Assembly: GCF_003258295.1 (NCBI RefSeq)
Contig: NZ_QKYN01000067.1
Location: 1 to 64,000 of the forward strand
Length of the DNA: 64,000 nucleotides
Direction: 5' to 3'
Origin: Streptacidiphilus pinicola
GTDB lineage: Bacteria > Actinomycetota > Actinomycetes > Streptomycetales > Streptomycetaceae
The notes under the pieces are model-generated. The model made no database searches. It was not told where the DNA came from and was given only the letters and a program-made list of their open reading frames with translations. Positions 16,031 through 24,483 of this stretch are shown here, in pieces. Position numbers and translations under genes: made by a program. Each line of letters begins with the position of its first letter. Position 1 is the stretch's first letter.

Positions 16031-16786
16031 GAAGAGGCCGTTGGTGTGCGGGAGCTCGGCGGGGATCGGGACGATGATGTCCCAGTGCTCGACGATCTTG
16101 CTGTCCTTGACGCGGAGCAGGTCCCAGAAGGCGACCGGGGTGCCAAACTCGCCCTCGGACTGCAGGAGCACGAAGTCGCCTTCGGCGACGACCTTGTGCG
16201 TGGTCTTGAACACCAAGTGCTTGCCCTGCTCGGCCCACTTTGCCGCGGCCGTGGCGAAGCCTTCGAGGCCGTCGCCGGCCTCGGGGTTGTGCTGGAGGTA
16301 GGTCTGGGTGGAGATGTACTCGGTCAGCAGGGAGTAGTCGGCGCCTTTGAGGACCTTCTTCGCGAATTCTGTGACCAGCCTCCGGTTGGCCTCGGTCCGG
16401 TCGAGCTCGGTCGGGGTGGTGGGGCCGTCGGTTTGCGAGCGGCCGGAGACGTTGGTGGTCTTGGCCATGGGGGTGAGTGCGTCCCAGTGCTCGGCGAGCT
16501 TGCCGTCCTTGACACGGAAGAGGTCGAAGGCGACCAGCGGTTCGGGGCCGAAACCGTGGTAAGTGCCGTGCAGGGCGACCAGGTCGCCGTCCGCGATCAC
16601 CCGGGCATTCTCGTAGCGGAAGCCCTCCGGCAGCCCGGCCACCAGGCCGCGCAACGCCTCGGGTCCGTCGGCGGCCAGCGAGCTGTGCTGCTTGTAGTCG
16701 GGGGCGACCCATCGGTCGACCGCGGAGGGGTCCTTGTCGCCGAACAGTTCGCCGACCGCCTTGAGGACGACTTCCCTGTTGTTCAT
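16028..16786 (-). CDS. Double SnoaL-like domain protein
   Basis: A 252-residue protein with two tandem NTF2/SnoaL-like alpha+beta-barrel domains. The first (about 1-115) runs from REVVLKAVGELFGDKDPSAV to FDLFRVKDGKLAEHWDALTP. The second (about 130-250) runs from NRRLVTEFAKKVLKGADYSL to WDLLRVKDSKIVEHWDIIVP. The repeated (F/W)DL(F/L)RVKD-K-EHWD signature shows an internal duplication. Related proteins are ester cyclases, isomerases or orphan small-molecule binders; this one's role is unknown. ATG 16786 is preferred over GTG 16789; neither has a good ribosome site. Confidence 0.8.
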   Translation of the reverse strand: MNNREVVLKAVGELFGDKDPSAVDRWVAPDYKQHSSLAADGPEALRGLVAGLPEGFRYENARVIADGDLVALHGTYHGFGPEPLVAFDLFRVKDGKLAEHWDALTPMAKTTNVSGRSQTDGPTTPTELDRTEANRRLVTEFAKKVLKGADYSLLTEYISTQTYLQHNPEAGDGLEGFATAAAKWAEQGKHLVFKTTHKVVAEGDFVLLQSEGEFGTPVAFWDLLRVKDSKIVEHWDIIVPIPAELPHTNGLF

Positions 16787-16869
16787 CACGGGTCCGTTTC
16801 GTGCGGTGGGAGGCGGACAGTGTTGCTGGTCGCTGGAGGGTGTCCGACGCGGAACCGCCGGCCGGCGGC

Positions 16870-17160
16870 TCCGCGCCCATCCATCGCGCCTTCGACCCCC
16901 AGTCAGCCCCGATCGTGTGCGCCGTGCAAGCAGGCGTACGCCGACTGGCCGACTACGACCGCGGCGCGCTCGCGACGGGCCCGCCGGTGGCCTTCGTCCT
17001 GAACGACGACGGCGCGGTGCACGGCGCCGACGTCACCTCGCTCATCACGACCGTGCCACTCGCACCAAGGGTGCTGCTGACCGCGCAGCAGGCGCTCGAC
17101 CCTGATCGGAGCGGCATCCCGGACAGCGCCCGGCACACCCTCTCCCGATCAAACCGGTGA
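16870..17160 (+). CDS. Unrecognised frame with coding-like bias, possibly 5'-truncated
   Basis: The frame contains APIVCAVQAGVRRLADYDRG and then PPVAFVLNDDGAVHGADVTS and LAPRVLLTAQQALDPDR, with strong G/C third-position bias, ending with TGA at 17158-17160. Upstream of about 16870 the composition loses coding character, though a GTG at 16801 keeps it open. It could be a genuine small gene or a decayed remnant. No family recognised. Confidence 0.35.
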   Translation, partial: SAPIHRAFDPQSAPIVCAVQAGVRRLADYDRGALATGPPVAFVLNDDGAVHGADVTSLITTVPLAPRVLLTAQQALDPDRSGIPDSARHTLSRSNR

Positions 17161-17202
17161 TCGTGCGTCGCGGAGCGCTGATCGCACTCCACTGATTGGG
17201 GT

Positions 17203-17967
17203 CTACGCCCTCTTCTGCCGTAGGTCGTGGCCGGCGCTGATGGCCATGGCGGCCAGGAGGCCCAGTGCCGTGCTCTCGGCCAGGGACCCTGGATGAGGAG
17301 TAGTCCGGACCATGGCAAGGAGGTTCTGGCTCGCAGCGAGGGTCAGTCCGGTCCCGATGTGCAGCAGGGCCGTGGACAGCCGGCGCGTGGTCGGCAGGGC
17401 AGCGGTTCGGGCGATGCGGGCGACGAGGACGCAGAGGCGGAGTGCGACGAATCCGAGCGTGAGCCAGTAGCAGGTGACCGCAGCTGTGTCGGCGAAGCCG
17501 GTGAGGCGTTCGGCCATACCGCTCCATGCCGTCAGGCACAGGGCGACGACCGCGGCGGTCGGAACGGCCAGGGTGCGGACCGCAGCGGCGGTCATGTTGC
17601 GGAGCGCTGCGCCGCTCAGCGGGGGAAGTGGTGCGGCGAGACCGATGCCGAGCAAGAGCGGGACGAGCCAGAGGCTGGTGGCGGGGTGGTGGATGTCGGC
17701 CTTGAGGGTGGAGGAGGGTTCGGCCGAGCGCAGCAGCAGTCCGGTGGCCGCGGTGAGCGCGAAGAGGGCGACGGTTACCACACGGCGGGTCTGCCCGGTG
17801 CATGTCTCGGGCCAGTCGCCGGGGTGCAGCCAGAGGCGCGCGGCCCCCGCGAGGGTGTCGGGCCAGGACCGGATTCCGGAGGCGGACATCTCGTGACGGA
17901 TGTCCTCGCCCCATCGCTCGCGCACGGCTGGTGGGTAGAGCCAGGTCAGGAGCGTGGCCGCGTTCAT
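17203..17967 (-). CDS. PadR-coupled polytopic membrane protein
   Basis: A 254-residue protein. A cytoplasmic N-terminal segment (LLTWLYPPAVRERWGEDIRH...) of the sort found in the permease-prefix region of PadR-linked proteins is followed by about six hydrophobic helices, e.g. VVTVALFALTAATGLLL, LWLVPLLLGIGLAAPLPPL and LAVPTAAVVALCL. Its ATG overlaps the PadR stop codon as ATGA, so it is translated with the regulator. The function is unknown; in such operons the membrane protein is often part of, or controlled with, an ABC exporter. Confidence 0.75.
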   Translation of the reverse strand: MNAATLLTWLYPPAVRERWGEDIRHEMSASGIRSWPDTLAGAARLWLHPGDWPETCTGQTRRVVTVALFALTAATGLLLRSAEPSSTLKADIHHPATSLWLVPLLLGIGLAAPLPPLSGAALRNMTAAAVRTLAVPTAAVVALCLTAWSGMAERLTGFADTAAVTCYWLTLGFVALRLCVLVARIARTAALPTTRRLSTALLHIGTGLTLAASQNLLAMVRTTPHPGSLAESTALGLLAAMAISAGHDLRQKRA

Positions 17968-18275
17968 GCCGGGTTGACCCCGAGCGCGCGCAGGCCTGCG
18001 GCGGAGATCCGGGCCATCTGCTGAAGTTCGGCGCGCAGTTGGTCGCGACCGGCGTCGGTGATTTGCATGGTGCGGTGGCGTTCCTGGGGGTCGGCCGCCT
18101 CGTCCGCAGGCTGGATCAGCCCGCGCCCCTCCAGTCGGGACAGCGCGCCGTAGAGACTGCCGGGGCCGAGTCTGCGGCCGGTGAGCTCTTCGATCGCGGT
18201 GTTGATGGCGTATCCGTGCAGCGGCCTGTCCGCGAGGACGGTGAGCACGAGCATCTGGGCGTCGTTGCTGTGCAT
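17964..18275 (-). CDS. PadR-family transcriptional regulator
   Basis: A 103-residue protein with the PadR winged helix: QMLVLTVLADRPLHGYAINT, then RLGPGSLYGALSRLEGRGLI, wing TMQITDAGRDQL and a short C-terminal dimerisation helix. It probably represses its own operon and the divergent gene. Start 18275 has AAGGAGG about 4 nt upstream. It overlaps the next gene by 4 bp. A shorter, broken homologue lies at 55.0-55.15 kb. Confidence 0.85.
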   Translation of the reverse strand: MHSNDAQMLVLTVLADRPLHGYAINTAIEELTGRRLGPGSLYGALSRLEGRGLIQPADEAADPQERHRTMQITDAGRDQLRAELQQMARISAAGLRALGVNPA

Positions 18276-18300
18276 GAGCCTCCTTCCCTCCGATCCACAT

Positions 18301-18350
18301 ACTACGAGTCGCGATGCTACTTGTCACGTAGTACGAGGTGCGTACTATGG
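18301..18350 (+). promoter_or_regulatory. Divergent promoter with palindromic candidate PadR operator
   Basis: -35 TTGTCA (18321-18326), 16-bp spacer, -10 TACTAT (18343-18348), then 7 nt to the ATG at 18356, so the plus-strand transcript is probably leaderless. GTACG-AGGTG-CGTAC (18331-18345), a perfect 5-bp inverted repeat, overlaps the spacer and -10. ACTACG at 18301 and CGTAGT at 18327 form a wider inverted pair. The same layout occurs at the second PadR module. Confidence 0.6.
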
Positions 18351-18355
18351 CCGCC

Positions 18356-19381
18356 ATGGAACACCTGATGGCGAACGGCCGGGCCTCCTCGGCCATGGTG
18401 TGGGCGAGCCTCGGCGCGGCCGGTGTGTTCGAGGCGTTGACGGTGCTGGAGACCCAGGACAAGACGGTCAGGGCTGCCAGCCCGTGGCAGGACGACCCGT
18501 ACGACGTGGTGGTGTCCCTGGCTCAGTTTGCGGTGCCGATGCTCGCGCTGGTGATCGCGTTACGGCTGCTCGTGTGGCGGGCGCCGGGCGGCGCGGACCG
18601 GGCGCGGCAGACGGTTCGTGCGGCGGGGGCGATGGTCACGCTGGTCGGGCTCACGGTGGTGTCCGAGTGGGCTGCGGTCGTCTCCAGGACGCCTGCCTCA
18701 TCCTCGGGGACGTGGGCATCGGTGCTGATCGGCGGGCTGGTCGTCAATTCCGTACTCACCGTGGCGGTCGCGGTGTTGCTCGTGCGAGGCCGCAGAGGGC
18801 ACGGCTCGGCCGACCCATGGCGGCATGACTGGCTCGGCGACGTCGTCTTCCTCTGCCGACGGATTCCCGTACTGCGGCGCTGGGTCGGTCCGGACGCGGC
18901 GGTCTGGGTGCGCCGTCGCGCGATGACGGTGTTCGTCGCGCTGAGCACGCTGGCCGGGGCGGCCGTCACCAGTGCGCAGGCCATCGGCGAACGCTGGACG
19001 GATCCGCTGCTCATCGCCTGGTTTCTGGTCGTGGCAGCGACCTCCAACCTCGCGTTCTGCGCGATCAGCAACGCGGTCGCGGGATTCATCGCCCGGCCGG
19101 CCCGTACCCGGCTCCGCCGTGTCGCCGAGGTATCGGTTGTCACCGGATGCGTCGCGATCAGTGTGGCGACGGCGTTCCGCGACGCACTCTGGCCGATGTT
19201 CGGGACGGGATCGCTGACGTCCGTGCCGGCTTTGGTCGCCCTCACACTCGGCGTGGGGCTGGCCACCTCTCTGGTCACGGCCGCGGTCCTGCTCGCCTGC
19301 TCACCGGACGACTCCTTTGGCTTGCGCCGCCGCTTCGGCGCGGCCGCCACTCACCTTCGACGACCGGACAAGCACCGGTGA
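18356..19381 (+). CDS. Polytopic membrane protein of the SPWQDDPYD family, PadR-divergent
   Basis: A 341-residue protein with roughly seven to eight hydrophobic segments, e.g. SLAQFAVPMLALVIALRLLV, GGLVVNSVLTVAVAVLLV and TSLVTAAVLLACS. The first extracytoplasmic or loop region contains SPWQDDPYD, and a later loop has AIGERWTDPLL. Both signatures recur in the protein at 55223-56287, marking two paralogues with the same genetic context. No known transporter or enzyme motif is seen. ATG 18356 is chosen because it lies 7 nt after the -10 box; GTG 18338 and ATG 18347 are upstream alternatives. Confidence 0.75.
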   Translation: MEHLMANGRASSAMVWASLGAAGVFEALTVLETQDKTVRAASPWQDDPYDVVVSLAQFAVPMLALVIALRLLVWRAPGGADRARQTVRAAGAMVTLVGLTVVSEWAAVVSRTPASSSGTWASVLIGGLVVNSVLTVAVAVLLVRGRRGHGSADPWRHDWLGDVVFLCRRIPVLRRWVGPDAAVWVRRRAMTVFVALSTLAGAAVTSAQAIGERWTDPLLIAWFLVVAATSNLAFCAISNAVAGFIARPARTRLRRVAEVSVVTGCVAISVATAFRDALWPMFGTGSLTSVPALVALTLGVGLATSLVTAAVLLACSPDDSFGLRRRFGAAATHLRRPDKHR

Positions 19382-19392
19382 AAGGCGTGACA

Positions 19393-19536
19393 ATGCACCT
19401 GTTCACACCGCAGGAACAGGCAACACCTGCGATCTGCGCCCGCGAGCTGTCCAAACGGTACAGACGCAGGCAGGCCGTCAGCGAGCTCGGCTTCGCCGTG
19501 GAAGCCGGCCAGATCTGCGCACTGCTCGGTTCCGAT
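19393..19536 (+). pseudogene. ABC transporter ATPase, truncated before Walker A
   Basis: From ATG 19393 (AAAGG upstream) the frame reads ICARELSKRYRRRQAVSELG and then VEAGQICALLG, the start of an ABC ATPase up to the first glycines of Walker A. The match stops there and the sequence enters the end of the minus-strand regulator gene. It begins 11 bp after the membrane-protein gene, so an ABC ATPase once followed in this operon. Confidence 0.65.
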
Positions 19537-19569
19537 CCCCTGGCGGCTGGGCCGCACAGGAGTCCTCTT

Positions 19570-21777
19570 TCAGGCCGGGCCGGTCCCGTCCGCGAAACGT
19601 TGCTCGACCCACACGGTCTTTCCCCTGTCCGTGAATCGGACGCCCCATCGGTCCGCGAGTTGCGACACGATGTAGAGCCCGCGGCCGCCTTCGTCCGTGG
19701 TCCGGGCGTGGCGCAGGTGGGGGCTGGAAGCCTCGCCGTCGCTGACCTGAACGCTCAAACGGTCGGCGCGGATCAGGCCCAGGCGGCAGGGGGCTTTGCC
19801 GTAGCGGACGACGTTGGTCACCAGCTCGCTCACCAGGAGCTCGGTGGTGTCCACGGCCTCCTGGGGCAGTCCCCAGTGTCCCAGCTGCAGCCGGACAAGT
19901 GACCGTGCTTGTGCCGGGGCTCGCTCGTCGGCGTCCAGAACCCAGTCGACGGCGTCGTCGCCAGCCAGTCCGGTGGCCCGGCCCAGAAGCAGGATCACCG
20001 CTCCCGCCTCGTCGGCGGGTTCGGAGGCGAGCAGGGCCTGGTCGCACCGCTCGCGCAGTGAGCCGCCGGCCGAGGCGAGTTGAGCGTGCAGACCCTGCGC
20101 GCCGAGGGCCTTGAAAAGGGCCGGGGTGGTGAGCGCCAGGACCGTGCCGTCGGGGACGGGCATCCTGGTCCCGGCGAAGGGCGCGGTTTCGGAAGTCCCG
20201 AGGACCGGCCCATCCGGCAGGTCGACCTCAGCGAGGGATCCGTCCGGGTCGACGAGGACCAGACCAGCGCCTCCAGCGCGCGCCGCGATGAGGGTGCCGG
20301 CCACCGGGTCGTAGACCGCGCACAGGCAGCTCGCCGTCAGCGCCTGCTCCCGCAGCGGGTCGGCCGCGGGAAGGGCACGCCGTTCCGCTGCCAGCTGCCG
20401 GGTGGTCTCATCCAAGCGGGCCAACAGCTCGTCCGGCTCCAGGTCGAGCGATGCAAGGCAGCGCAGAGCGGTGCGCAGCTGGCCCATCGTCGCGGCCGTG
20501 TGGATCCCGGCCCCGTCGACCTCGCCGACGACCAGCGCGGTACGGGCGCCGGAGAGCGGAATGACGTCGTACCAGCCACCGCTGGCCGGACGCGTCGCCA
20601 GATGCCCCGGCGCGGTCTCCAGGCCGACGGCTGTCTGCGGTGCCTGCGGCAGGAACCTGCGCGCCACGGTGGCGGCCACCGCGTGCTCTCGGGTGTAGCG
20701 ACGCGAGTTGTCCAGACACAGGGCGACGTAGTCGGCCACCGTCGTGGCCAGGCCCGTGTCCTCCTGAGTGAAGGAAGGCGACCCCCGCCACCGGTACAGG
20801 CTCACCAAGCCCAACAGCGTGCCCCGCACCATGAGCGGCGCCACCAGCACCGCCACGGGTGCCGCGCCACGCAAGGCGGCGGCGTGGTCGGCGGCGGTGT
20901 GCAGCCAGGCCGGATCGCCCTCCATCGTGGCCGTGACCGGTCTGCCCTGCGCCAGCGCAAGGCCAGCGGGCGACGTCGCGTCCGGCACACGCGAGGACCC
21001 GAACGGCCCATTTCCCCTACCGGTACCGCGACGTCCCACGGCCGCGCAGTGCAGGGCTGTGAACTGCGGTGAAGGCAGCAGCGGAGGATCGTCGCCCGTC
21101 ATCACCGCGTCGACGACCTCCACGACCACCGCATCAGCCATCCCGCCCGCGAGAACATCCGCCGCCTCCCGGCAGATGTCGACGGCGTCCAGTGAGGCAC
21201 CCGCCCGTGCCCGTACCGCGCCCAGGACCTGTGAGGCCGCCTGCGCCACCTCCAGCTCCGTCACGTCCACCACCGCGGCCGCCAGCCCGAGCACCGCCCC
21301 CGACGGCGACCGCAACCGGAACAGCGACACCGAGAGTGTCCGTGCCGACGCCGGATGCGAGTCGACGAACGCCCTCACACGCCGCTCCAGCACCGGCCGC
21401 CCGTCCTCGAGCACCGAACGCGCCAGAGCCTCCACCAAATCCGGATCCTCCAACGCGAACACCTCCCGCAGAGGCAGACCCACCAGCTCCCCGACGTCAC
21501 GGCCCCGCATGGCCGCCGTCGCCGGATTGATCCGCGCCAAGCGCAGCCCCGCGTCGAAGATGTGCAGCCCTAATGGCGACAGACTGAGCAGCGCGTCCAG
21601 CGTCAGCCCCTCAACCGACTCCTCCACCCCGCTCACCGACCCGACCACCCAAGCGCCCGACTCGGCCCTTCGCGAGACAACCGGCTGCTCGACCGGCCGT
21701 CCATCGCGGAGCACCCCACGGCCACACGCTCGTTCATGGCCCACATGATCCCTGAATCCGGGCCCGCCCCACGACAT
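19570..21777 (-). CDS. PAS-GAF-SpoIIE phosphatase-like-HATPase regulatory protein
   Basis: About 735 residues. Domains in order: PAS (LHIFDAGLRLARINPATAAM...), GAF (CREAADVLAGGMADAVVVEV...LLGLVSLYRW), SpoIIE/PP2C-like phosphatase (SGGWYDVIPLSGARTALVV...ATMGQLRTALR) and a C-terminal HATPase of the anti-sigma kinase type (TTELLVSELVTNVVRYG, then DEGGRGLYIVSQLADRWG). Such proteins reverse or impose serine phosphorylation on anti-sigma antagonists. Metal-binding positions look altered: GGDWYD is SGGWYD and GDVxGHG is GEVDGAG, so phosphatase activity is doubtful. The start is uncertain; ATG 21777 is the first after the low-complexity leader, and later GTG codons are possible. Confidence 0.8.
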   Translation of the reverse strand: MSWGGPGFRDHVGHERACGRGVLRDGRPVEQPVVSRRAESGAWVVGSVSGVEESVEGLTLDALLSLSPLGLHIFDAGLRLARINPATAAMRGRDVGELVGLPLREVFALEDPDLVEALARSVLEDGRPVLERRVRAFVDSHPASARTLSVSLFRLRSPSGAVLGLAAAVVDVTELEVAQAASQVLGAVRARAGASLDAVDICREAADVLAGGMADAVVVEVVDAVMTGDDPPLLPSPQFTALHCAAVGRRGTGRGNGPFGSSRVPDATSPAGLALAQGRPVTATMEGDPAWLHTAADHAAALRGAAPVAVLVAPLMVRGTLLGLVSLYRWRGSPSFTQEDTGLATTVADYVALCLDNSRRYTREHAVAATVARRFLPQAPQTAVGLETAPGHLATRPASGGWYDVIPLSGARTALVVGEVDGAGIHTAATMGQLRTALRCLASLDLEPDELLARLDETTRQLAAERRALPAADPLREQALTASCLCAVYDPVAGTLIAARAGGAGLVLVDPDGSLAEVDLPDGPVLGTSETAPFAGTRMPVPDGTVLALTTPALFKALGAQGLHAQLASAGGSLRERCDQALLASEPADEAGAVILLLGRATGLAGDDAVDWVLDADERAPAQARSLVRLQLGHWGLPQEAVDTTELLVSELVTNVVRYGKAPCRLGLIRADRLSVQVSDGEASSPHLRHARTTDEGGRGLYIVSQLADRWGVRFTDRGKTVWVEQRFADGTGPA

Positions 21778-22061
21778 TGCAGCCGCCAGCGCGCCGCCCC
21801 CAAAGGACGCGGGCTCACGCCGGTTTCTGGGGGGCGGTTGCCGCCCGTGCCCGGGCCTATTGCTACATATCGCGGAGCCGGCGCTCCAAGGCCTGGCGGT
21901 AGAGGGCCACCCTTGCTCTGTACGTGGCTGCGATGTGCTTGTCCGTGCGGCCGGAATTCTCCGCCGATTGAGAGACACCGATCGAGTGACGTTCCCTCAG
22001 CCGGCACGGCGTCTGCACTCGGAGGTACGAGGGCGGCCGCGGCTGTGGCCTCAAGTCCGCA

Positions 22062-22169
22062 CTACTGCCTGCCGAGCCTCCGGCACAGTAGGGACACGAT
22101 GGTCGTGACGACCACCACGAGCAGCAACATGCAGACCAACGGCGTCACGATCTCGAGCAGTGTCAGCAT
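22062..22169 (-). CDS. 35-residue single-span membrane peptide
   Basis: From ATG 22169 the frame reads MLTLLEIVTPLVCMLLLVVV and ends CRRLGRQ before TAG at 22062. It is one strongly hydrophobic helix with a basic C-terminal tail. GAGAGGA lies about 5 nt before the ATG, a good ribosome site. It might be a small membrane regulator or toxin-like peptide; no family recognised. Confidence 0.4.
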   Translation of the reverse strand: MLTLLEIVTPLVCMLLLVVVVTTIVSLLCRRLGRQ

Positions 22170-22266
22170 GTGGTCCTCTCGTCGTTCAGGTGCAGACCGG
22201 GCGAGCCCCCGGACGATGGTGTCTCGGATGGTGGCATGCGGATCGACCAGCCACACGGCCGGACAG

Positions 22267-22281
22267 TAGGGTCCGCGCGTG
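22267..22281 (+). promoter_or_regulatory. -10 box giving a leaderless start
   Basis: TAGGGT at 22267-22272, 6 nt, then GTG at 22279. This supports the short membrane-protein gene and its start. Confidence 0.45.
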
Positions 22282-22482
22282 CCTCCTGCTCTCCGCTTCG
22301 CGCTGATCACGCTGCTCATTGCCGTCCCCGCGACGATCGCGGGCGCCGCATTTTCTAGGGCGACCGGGCATGCCGACCCGCAGCACCTCTGGGCTGCCGG
22401 CGTAGTCGGCCTGACGCTCGGATTGATGGCGGCTCGGAAGCGCTGCAAGCAGGACCGCGCCGACCGCCTGTCTGGGCGATGA
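22279..22482 (+). CDS. Small two-helix membrane protein
   Basis: A 67-residue protein: MPPALRFALITLLIAVPATI forms one helix, and AAGVVGLTLGLMAA a second, followed by a basic, charged tail. Function unknown. The GTG start is supported by a -10 box exactly 6 nt upstream rather than by a ribosome site. Its neighbours are the 35-residue membrane peptide (divergent) and the Vms1-like gene. Confidence 0.5.
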   Translation: MPPALRFALITLLIAVPATIAGAAFSRATGHADPQHLWAAGVVGLTLGLMAARKRCKQDRADRLSGR

Positions 22483-22739
22483 CGGCCAAACGGCCCGCGA
22501 CCGCCTACAACATGCCACTCGCACGTCGTCTGCAGACCGAAAGGCGCTGAAGCCCCGGGGCGGGCCAGCTCCCGCCCGATCCTCCGCGCGATCGGGGCCC
22601 CGGTCTGCGTCGCGGACCCTTGTCACCCGGGGGGATCACCCTGCTCGCCAGCCGGGTTGACGTGCTGTCCCATGAGAGTCATGTGCCCGGTACCTCACCG
22701 GTAGCCAGCCCCGATGCGGGCCGAGTTGGAAGGTCCGTC

Positions 22740-23849
22740 ATGGAACTCGAACTGCTCCGTCCGCTGTACGCCTCCGACGGATCCGCGCCCGTGGTGTCGG
22801 TCCACCTGGACACCAGCCGGATCGACCAGGATTCCGACAAGCGCCTCGAGGTGACCTGGCGGGATCTGCGCCGCACGCTTCAGGCCGAGGGCGTGGACGT
22901 GGCCACCCTGGAAGTACTCGACGACGCGGTGGGCGGTGCCCCGCACGTGATGGGCCCGCAGGGCGAGTCGCTGTTCGCCACCGAGGGCCGGCTGCTCGGG
23001 GCGTTCACCCTCACCACTCCGCCGACGCGCAGCCGGGCGGTCACCGGGCCGCTCGCGGACCCGCTGGAGACCGTGCTCGATCTGGACCACCAGCTGCCCT
23101 ACGCGGTCGTCGCGCTGGACCGGGAAGGCGGTGACATCGACGCCTACCCGGCCGGCGCGTTCGATCCCGCCACCAGCCGCACCTACGACGGCAGCACCCT
23201 GCACATCACCCGCGTTCGAGCGGGCGGCCCGTCCATGGCCTCGTACCATCGGCGCAGCCGGAACCTCTGGTCGGAGAACGCGGCGGGGGTCGCCGAAGAG
23301 CTCGCCGAAGCCGTCAAGTCGGTCGACGCGAAGGTCGTGTTCGTCGGTGCCGACCCCAAGGCCCTCGGTGTGCTGCGCGAGGCGCTGGCGCCGCACCGGC
23401 TCGACGTGGAACTGGTGGACGTCGGCGGCGGCCGGGGTGGCGACGATGCCCTCGCCGCGCTGCGCGCCGACGTCGACCGGGCCCTGGCCGAGGCCTCACT
23501 GCGCAGTCACCGGCAGGCGATGGACGACTACCGGGCCGCACTCGGCCAGGGCCTGGCCGTTCACGGCATCCCCGCTGTCAGCGAGGCCTTCGCCCGCGGA
23601 AACGTCCGCACCCTGCTACTGAGCGCGGATCGCGGGAACGACCCGCTCAAGTGGGGCAGCCACACCGCCCCACAACTCGTGGGCAGCGCCCGGGAGGCCC
23701 TCGGCGATCACGCCGGCGCGGCATTCCAGGCCTCGGCGGCGACGTCCTTGCTGCGCGCGGCGACGGCCACCGATGCCACCTTCAGCGAGCTGCTTCCGGG
23801 CGAACGCGCCGACGACGGCTGCGCCGCCGTGCTCCGGTACGCCGGGTAA
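22740..23849 (+). CDS. Vms1/Ankzf1-type (baeRF2) release-factor-like protein
   Basis: A 369-residue protein of the bacterial archaeo-eukaryotic release factor superfamily (Rv2629-like). Features: LLRPLYASDGSAPVVSVHLD at the N-terminus, DHQLPYAVVALDREGGDIDA, the GPSMASYHRRSRNLW segment, then a KVVFVGADPKALGVLREAL domain and a C-terminal region with GNVRTLLLSADR. Eukaryotic Vms1 cleaves peptidyl-tRNA on stalled ribosomes; for the bacterial family the role in ribosome rescue or hibernation is a proposal. Start 22740 has GGAAGG 5 nt upstream; a longer upstream frame lacks coding character. It appears monocistronic. Confidence 0.75.
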   Translation: MELELLRPLYASDGSAPVVSVHLDTSRIDQDSDKRLEVTWRDLRRTLQAEGVDVATLEVLDDAVGGAPHVMGPQGESLFATEGRLLGAFTLTTPPTRSRAVTGPLADPLETVLDLDHQLPYAVVALDREGGDIDAYPAGAFDPATSRTYDGSTLHITRVRAGGPSMASYHRRSRNLWSENAAGVAEELAEAVKSVDAKVVFVGADPKALGVLREALAPHRLDVELVDVGGGRGGDDALAALRADVDRALAEASLRSHRQAMDDYRAALGQGLAVHGIPAVSEAFARGNVRTLLLSADRGNDPLKWGSHTAPQLVGSAREALGDHAGAAFQASAATSLLRAATATDATFSELLPGERADDGCAAVLRYAG

Positions 23850-24066
23850 GAACCGCCACCAGCAGCTTGCCCGCCGCATTCACGGACAGGTCCGGCTGCT
23901 GTTCCGCGGCCTCCGGCGGCCGTTGGTCTCGTGAACGGTGCGGGTCGGTGGAAGTGCGCTTTGAGGTGCGCTGAGCAGCACGCCGATGCCTTCGGCCTCG
24001 AAGACGGCGTCGAAGGCGTCGGTGTACTCGCCTGGGCAGCCCCGCGCGACCTGAGAGGATCAGCGC

Positions 24067-24456
24067 ATGGCGGACTCATCTGTGCGGATCAATGCCCTCA
24101 TCATCGATGCCACTGACCCGGAGCAGCTGGCTACGTTCTGGTCCGAACTGCTCGGCAGGCCGATCGTGGCCCGAATGGGCCCCTACGTATGGCTGCGACG
24201 GGAGAACGACCTGGGGCTGGGCTTCCAGCAGACCGCCGGACCCAAGTTGGGCAAGAACCGCATGCACTTCGACGTCAGCTCACCCGACCCCGCCGCCGAG
24301 CAACAGCGTGTTGAGACGCTCGGCGGACACAGGTTGGAGCAGTACGCAGACGGCGGGTTCCTGGTGATGGCGGACCCTGAGGGCAATGAGTTCTGCATCA
24401 TCCCTGAGGGCCCGTTCGAACTCGACGACGAGGGACGCGCGGACTACCTCAGGTGA
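24067..24456 (+). CDS. VOC/glyoxalase-like protein
   Basis: A 129-residue single-domain vicinal-oxygen-chelate protein: SVRINALIIDATDPEQLATF near the start, LLGRPIVARMGPYVWL, a KNRMHFDVSSPDP motif and FLVMADPEGNEFCIIPE at the end. Substrate unknown. Start 24067 has GAGAGGA about 7 nt upstream. It is followed directly by an IS5 fragment. Confidence 0.8.
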   Translation: MADSSVRINALIIDATDPEQLATFWSELLGRPIVARMGPYVWLRRENDLGLGFQQTAGPKLGKNRMHFDVSSPDPAAEQQRVETLGGHRLEQYADGGFLVMADPEGNEFCIIPEGPFELDDEGRADYLR

Positions 24457-24483
24457 CCGGCGCTCCTGCCCGGGATCGTCCGC

